In this document: positions 60,132 to 64,000 of the stretch, piece after piece
Layout: every line of letters starts with the position of its first letter
How positions within the stretch are numbered: position 1 is the stretch's first letter
Origin: Kribbella pratensis
GTDB taxonomy: Bacteria > Actinomycetota > Actinomycetes > Propionibacteriales > Kribbellaceae
DNA length: 64,000 nucleotides
NCBI RefSeq assembly: GCF_004365355.1
Contig: NZ_SODP01000002.1
Coordinates: forward strand, 275,531-339,530
Direction: 5' to 3'
Made by a program: the position numbers and the translations under genes
The notes under the pieces: model-generated
What the model saw: the letters and a program-made list of their open reading frames with translations, nothing else
Told to the model about the DNA's origin: nothing
Databases searched by the model: none

Positions 60132-60373
60132 TTAAGTAATTACCCTACGACTGTCCTGCGTTGTCAGCCCAGACTCCGGTAACCGTTATCCAACCCCTAC
60201 CCGGTCGACAGCACCACCGCAGACCGCGCGCCGCGGGCGGCGGGCCGCGCGGCGGGAGGTGGCGGGCGGGCGGGTCGCGGCCTGCGGGCCGGGGCGGGAG
60301 GCGGCGGCCCCCACCCCCGCGAACAGGCGGCCCTACCGCCGCGGCGGCGACGCGCTGCTTGCTGCGTGCGGCT

Positions 60374-61129
60374 TCAGCCGAGGCGGGTGCGAACTAGCAG
60401 GTCGTGCAGGGCCGGCTCGGCTGTTGGGCGGTCGGGAAGGCGGCTTTCGGCCTCCGCCTCGTCGAGGGCCGCCTGGAGACGGGTGACATCCTCGGACAAC
60501 CGCTCCCCCGACGGGCCGTCCAGCGGCGCATGTTCGGCCTCGGCCTTGGCGGCCATCAGCTCGGGCAGGTAGGCCGGTGCACCCTCGAGCAACTCGCGCA
60601 GATCCGCCTGTACGACGCCGGTCCGCATCAGGTTGATGCCCGTGAGTAGCACCCGGAACGTGTACAGCAGCGGCTTGAGCTCGCGCTTCTTGAGGAAGAA
60701 CTCCCACTGGGTCTTCGCGAAGCCGCGGTAGTGATGTGCGTGCCATTTGGTGATGCAGCCGGCCGCGAGTTCGATCAGCTCGGCGTGTTCCGGCGTACTG
60801 GTGACCTCGAGCGGGGACAGGACCTGCTCGAGTACGTAGCCGTTGCGGCGGAGCATCAGCCGGGCGAACTTGGCCAGGTCGTGGGTGACCAGGTCGACCT
60901 CGGCCTCGTTCTCGAACCAGGTGCGATCGAGCGTCTCGGGACCGGTCCGCAGCCCGACGACCTCGGCGGCCGGAAGGACGTGTACGCCGCGCAGGTCGAC
61001 GTCGGAGTCGCGGGACGGGAAGCCGTACAGGTGCGCGCCGGAGACTGTCGCGAACAGCAGTGGGTACGGCTGCTCGCCCATGATCGTGCGCAGCTCGGCG
61101 TAGTCGAGGTGCCGCATGTCACGCGTCAC
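60374..61129 (-). CDS. Nucleotidyltransferase, RlaP-like (PF10127 type)
   Basis: A 251-residue protein with the polymerase-beta-like signature in TVSGAHLYGFPSRDSDVDLR (Gly-Ala pair and Asp-Ser-Asp-x-Asp metal site), followed by a helical domain (YRGFAKTQWEFFLKKRELKP, TFRVLLTGINLMRTG). This matches the RNA-repair-associated polymerase-beta family, named after phage RlaP; the true substrate is unknown. The GTG at 61129 has AGGAG 5-6 bp upstream and overlaps the previous gene by 11 bp. An ATG at 61117 is an alternative. It forms a pair with the paralogue directly upstream. Confidence 0.85.
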   Translation of the reverse strand: MTRDMRHLDYAELRTIMGEQPYPLLFATVSGAHLYGFPSRDSDVDLRGVHVLPAAEVVGLRTGPETLDRTWFENEAEVDLVTHDLAKFARLMLRRNGYVLEQVLSPLEVTSTPEHAELIELAAGCITKWHAHHYRGFAKTQWEFFLKKRELKPLLYTFRVLLTGINLMRTGVVQADLRELLEGAPAYLPELMAAKAEAEHAPLDGPSGERLSEDVTRLQAALDEAEAESRLPDRPTAEPALHDLLVRTRLG

Positions 61130-62048
61130 TGAGACTCCTCTTCCGTACGGACCGCAACCACTCGTCGACCGTCGCGACATCCGGTATCGCCGGGAGCACC
61201 GTCTGCTGGAGCGCGTTGTCGAGCTCCTCGTGCAGTGACAGCCGCCAGCGTTCGACCTCGTCCCACGGGATTTCGCCACGCTTCACCGCCAGCAGCCGGT
61301 CCCGATGCGGGCCGACGTCGACGATCAACGTTGCCTCTAGCAACAGACTCCGTGCGGCGAGGAGCAGCCGGATCAGGTGCATCACGTGCTTCCACTTCGG
61401 CGAACCGTCGCGCCGGAAGTCCGCCTCGAGCTTCTTGAACTGGCTGAGCACGTACCCCGAATAGGTTTGGTATACCAATTGCGACAGGAACGACTGGCGC
61501 AGTCCGACCAACTCTTCACCGAGTGGGGTTTGGCGTACCACCAGCGGTGAGTGCAGGACCTCGAGCAGATTCGGATTGGCCTTCAAGGCCAGCTCGCAGA
61601 ACCGCTCGATCTCCCACGAGAACCACTCCGGCTCCGGACCGTCCACGTGCGTCGGCGGCTTGGCCAGCGACCAGAACGCCTCGGTCGGCGCGACGTACAC
61701 CCCGCGCGTATCCGTGTCCGAAGCATCCGTGTCCAGACCGAACGCCCGCGAACCGACTACCGCCGCATAGATCGTGTGTTCGCGGACCAGGCGGTCCCCG
61801 TCCGGCAGTTCGAGTTCGATCGCCTCGTCCTGGTACACCGTCCGCAAGCTCAGTTGGTCGCGTCGCGCAACCGTCTCCCGCCCGTCAACGAGTCGCACTG
61901 TGTACCGCCCGTCCGCCGTGATGCCCGCAACCCGCCCGGTCGCCCCACGCTGCGCCGTACCGCCCTGATCATCGGGGGCAGCCACCCGAATCACCACCTG
62001 CGTCCCCACCGGCAACTGCGGCCCTCGCTGTGCACCTCGCACCGACAT
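61119..62048 (-). CDS. Nucleotidyltransferase, RlaP-like, with extra N-terminal domain
   Basis: A 309-residue paralogue of the next gene. An N-terminal SH3-like module of about 75 residues (VGTQVVIRVAAPDDQGG, GRVAGITADGRYTVRLVDGR) is followed by the nucleotidyltransferase core AAVVGSRAFGLDTDASDTDT with the metal Asp residues, and the helical half (FLSQLVYQTYSGYVLSQFKK, RLLLAARSLLLEATLIVD). The ATG at 62048 is chosen; one three codons earlier is possible. The product overlaps the second enzyme gene, so the two are probably made together. Confidence 0.83.
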   Translation of the reverse strand: MSVRGAQRGPQLPVGTQVVIRVAAPDDQGGTAQRGATGRVAGITADGRYTVRLVDGRETVARRDQLSLRTVYQDEAIELELPDGDRLVREHTIYAAVVGSRAFGLDTDASDTDTRGVYVAPTEAFWSLAKPPTHVDGPEPEWFSWEIERFCELALKANPNLLEVLHSPLVVRQTPLGEELVGLRQSFLSQLVYQTYSGYVLSQFKKLEADFRRDGSPKWKHVMHLIRLLLAARSLLLEATLIVDVGPHRDRLLAVKRGEIPWDEVERWRLSLHEELDNALQQTVLPAIPDVATVDEWLRSVRKRSLSDA

Positions 62049-62168
62049 GCCGCCCATGCTCCCGTATCGGTGGATCCCCGGGCCATCACATTTGCAGGCC
62101 GCCGCCCGTTCCCCGCGGGCCACGCACACCGGCCGCCGATTGTGATGGCCTGGCGATCCGCGATCCTC

Positions 62169-62188
62169 TTGACAAATTTTCCTGTCAA
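62169..62188 (+). promoter_or_regulatory. ArsR-type operator overlapping the promoter
   Basis: TTGACA-AATTTTCC-TGTCAA (62169-62188) is a 20-bp inverted repeat whose left arm is also a consensus -35 element; TAGAGATT follows as -10 region. It lies 15 bp before the ArsR-type start, fitting autorepression. Confidence 0.6.
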
Positions 62189-62203
62189 TTAGAGATTGTC
62201 TTC

Positions 62204-62773
62204 ATGCTGCGCTACGTCGAGGAGCCGGAGAAGGTGCGGTTGGCGCTGTCGCCGATCCGGCGGCAACTGCTCGAGCTGCTGCGGGAGCCGGCGTCCGCGA
62301 CCCAGGTGGCCGCCGCCCTTGACCTGCCTCGGCAGCGGGTGAACTACCACCTTCGCGAGCTGGAGAAGGCCGGCCTGGTGGAGCTCGTCGAGGAGCGGCG
62401 ACGGCGCGGATTCACCGAACGGATCCTGCGTGCGTCGGCCGGTCTGGTGGTCGATCCGGGCGTGATGGGCCGGGCGTTCACCGAGATCCAGGACCAGTAC
62501 GCCGCCGAGCACCTGGTCGAGGTCGCCGCCGGCACGGTCCGCGAGGTAGCGCGGATGCAGAACGCGGCCGACGCCGAGGGAAAGCGGCTGCTGACGTTCA
62601 CGCTCGAGGCCGAGGTGCGGTTCGCGGAGCCGGGTGAGGTGCATCGGTTCACCGATTCGTTGGCCGCGGCAGTACAGCAGGTCGTCGAGCAGTTCGACAG
62701 CGAAGGCGGACGGCCGTACCGATTGATCGCGGGCGGTCACCCGGCGCCCCGCCGTACCGAAGGAGAGTCATGA
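62204..62773 (+). CDS. ArsR-family regulator
   Basis: A 189-residue regulator with an N-terminal winged helix (VRLALSPIRRQLLELLREPA, ALDLPRQRVNYHLRELEKAG) and a helical C-terminal extension of about 100 residues. No metal-binding Cys are present. The ATG at 62204 is just behind an inverted-repeat operator. Its stop overlaps the SRPBCC gene (ATGA), the common ArsR/AHSA1 pairing. Confidence 0.9.
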   Translation: MLRYVEEPEKVRLALSPIRRQLLELLREPASATQVAAALDLPRQRVNYHLRELEKAGLVELVEERRRRGFTERILRASAGLVVDPGVMGRAFTEIQDQYAAEHLVEVAAGTVREVARMQNAADAEGKRLLTFTLEAEVRFAEPGEVHRFTDSLAAAVQQVVEQFDSEGGRPYRLIAGGHPAPRRTEGES

Positions 62774-63468
62774 AGATCGTGGTCACCGTCGCGGCGCCGG
62801 TCGAGGCAGTCTGGGACGCCCTGCGGAACAAGGAGAAGATCCGGCACTGGCACGGCTGGGAGTACGAGGGCACCCAAGGTGGGCTGGAGGAGGAGATCGA
62901 CCTCATCTACTTCACCGAGACGACCGAGGAGGGTACGACGCTGACACTCGGCCACGGGGACCGCTTCGAGGTCGAGCCGGTCGAGGGCGGATCCCGGGTC
63001 ACGCTGACCCGCGCGCCGCGCGGCGCGAACCCCGAGTGGGAGGCGTACTACGACGACGTGACCGAAGGCTGGATCACCTTCCTGCACCAACTGCGCTTCG
63101 CCGTCGAGCGGCATCCGGACGAGCCCCGGCACACGCTGTTCTTCTCGGGCACCGGCGCGGTGTCCCCGATCACGGAGCTGGGCATCCCGGCGGAGCCGGC
63201 CGGCGCACTCGTCGAGCTGGAGCTCGTTGGTCAGCCCATCAAGGGTGAGATCTGGTATACCAGCGAGCATCAGGTCGGAGTGACAGTAGATGCCTGGGGC
63301 AACGGTTTGCTCGTGCTCAGTCACATCCCGCCGGGCGAACAGAAGCCCGACGGCGCCACGATGGCGATCCTGTCCGTGTACGGCGACGTCGACCGCGACG
63401 AACTCGAGGCCCGCTGGCGCGCCTGGTGGCAGCAGCGCTGGCCGGAGGACCTCAACCTCCCCGGCTGA
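62770..63468 (+). CDS. SRPBCC (START/AHSA1-like) protein
   Basis: A 232-residue protein with a helix-grip fold pattern: KIVVTVAAPVEAVWDALRNK, IRHWHGWEYEG, and the long C-terminal helix region GWITFLHQLRFAVERHP, then a second part of about 110 residues that may be a second related domain. Such proteins bind hydrophobic ligands. It is coupled to the ArsR gene by ATGA overlap. Confidence 0.85.
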   Translation: MKIVVTVAAPVEAVWDALRNKEKIRHWHGWEYEGTQGGLEEEIDLIYFTETTEEGTTLTLGHGDRFEVEPVEGGSRVTLTRAPRGANPEWEAYYDDVTEGWITFLHQLRFAVERHPDEPRHTLFFSGTGAVSPITELGIPAEPAGALVELELVGQPIKGEIWYTSEHQVGVTVDAWGNGLLVLSHIPPGEQKPDGATMAILSVYGDVDRDELEARWRAWWQQRWPEDLNLPG

Positions 63469-63618
63469 GCCGGCCGGATCGAACTGACACGGTGGTGACA
63501 GGGCGCAAACGTGTCAGTACGCTCGGTCTACCCCTGAGGGTTACCCGGGAGTACCTTGACGCCGACGGTGATCTGGTGGGGGTCCTGGGATCACCGAACT
63601 CCGGCGAGAGGCCTTCCG

Positions 63619-64000
63619 GTGAGAAACCCGCCCTCTGTTTTCTCAGCTTGGCGTCGAGTGTCCGCAGCAATCCTCCTACTGTCCCTGACCGGGCTCGGCC
63701 TGGTCGCTCCCCCGGCCCACGCCGACGGTCCCGGCTCCGGTACGCCGTACGTCGTCACCGTTGGGGACTCCTACATTTCGGGTGAGGCCGGCCGCTGGGC
63801 CGGTAGCTCGAACGACTCCGAGGCACCGGCCGACGCGCTCGGTGCTCACGCCTACCACGACAACGCGAGCCACACCGCCGAGCAGATCCCGCGTTGCCAC
63901 CGCAGCCAGTCCGCCGAGGCGTACATCGGCGGTGGCGTCGGCGGACTGAACCTGGCCTGCTCCGGCGCCAAGACCACGACCGCCACCGGCGACTACTTCA
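63619..64000 (+). CDS. Secreted SGNH/GDSL-type hydrolase, 3' end outside window
   Basis: The first 127 codons of an exported esterase or lipase, open to the window end. The GTG at 63619 has GAGAGG about 7 bp upstream. The signal peptide runs to about residue 36 (APPAHA-DG). The mature part opens with TPYVVTVGDSYISGEAGRWA, the GDSL block with nucleophile Ser, followed by His/Cys-containing segments (IPRCHRSQSAEAY, LNLACSGAKT) typical of secreted actinobacterial SGNH lipases. The catalytic His lies beyond the window. It is preceded by 150 bp without a visible gene. Confidence 0.8.
   Translation, partial: MRNPPSVFSAWRRVSAAILLLSLTGLGLVAPPAHADGPGSGTPYVVTVGDSYISGEAGRWAGSSNDSEAPADALGAHAYHDNASHTAEQIPRCHRSQSAEAYIGGGVGGLNLACSGAKTTTATGDYF

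Noticed and set aside
60140..60373. Small genes in the extremely GC-rich gap before the nucleotidyltransferases
   Set aside because: Frames are open only because stop codons are rare at this GC; no ribosome site or domain pattern.

Overview
The window reads as the chromosome of a soil actinomycete: very high GC, many GTG starts, genes packed with ATGA/GTGA stop-start overlaps, 13E12-type HNH and DUF3039 proteins, and many secreted or sugar-handling proteins. The gene set looks most like Kribbella or a close Nocardioidaceae-type relative. That is a judgement from protein style, not a database result. No rRNA, tRNA, CRISPR, prophage or complete insertion sequence was seen.

Layout. 1-4.2 kb: 14-bp tandem repeat, a small membrane protein and homogentisate dioxygenase (minus), facing an unknown gene coupled to fumarylacetoacetase (plus). 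4.4-8.3 kb: secreted GH101 endo-alpha-N-acetylgalactosaminidase. 8.3-11.6 kb: small secreted protein and a CseA/CseB/CseC-like lipoprotein/two-component operon, split by a 165-bp MITE-like element. 11.6-16 kb: FAD-linked oxidase, secreted Cys protein, a repeat-rich gap, 4-hydroxyphenylpyruvate dioxygenase with a divergent Lrp/AsnC regulator. Together these give tyrosine -> homogentisate -> fumarate + acetoacetate, with no recognisable maleylacetoacetate isomerase. 16-25 kb: regulators, MFS pump, PhyH dioxygenase/AraC pair, degenerate Nudix protein, an SDR whose divergent XRE regulator is a deletion relic, secreted GH16, SF2 helicase. 25-31.3 kb: DUF3039, YqgE, VanZ, malic enzyme, CoA-transferase, then a coupled SDR/NAD(P)-dehydrogenase/TetR operon.

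31.3-40 kb is the most unusual stretch. A 607-residue membrane protein with a duplicated Asp/His motif and an alpha/beta hydrolase lie opposite a MerR regulator. Further on are a second His-containing membrane protein with a coupled 59-residue partner, and a Baeyer-Villiger-type monooxygenase with its TetR regulator. Similar TGATGT[T/C]ACAT sites precede the MerR/607-aa pair and the second membrane protein. 40-43.5 kb: a GNAT gene invaded by a 12-bp repeat array, about 680 bp of hexamer-based repeats, and a DUF222/HNH nuclease.

43.6-54.5 kb: phosphotransferase, CE15-like esterase, DUF1269 protein, a four-gene ABC exporter/two-component operon, molybdopterin sulfite-oxidase-like protein, a small protein related to the one at 36 kb, and a coupled multicopper oxidase/membrane protein/DUF1707 operon. 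54.6-60.1 kb: alpha-galactoside operon (GH36, two permeases, binding protein). 60.3-64 kb: two overlapping nucleotidyltransferase genes of the RlaP-like type, an ArsR/SRPBCC pair, and the start of a secreted SGNH hydrolase cut by the window end.
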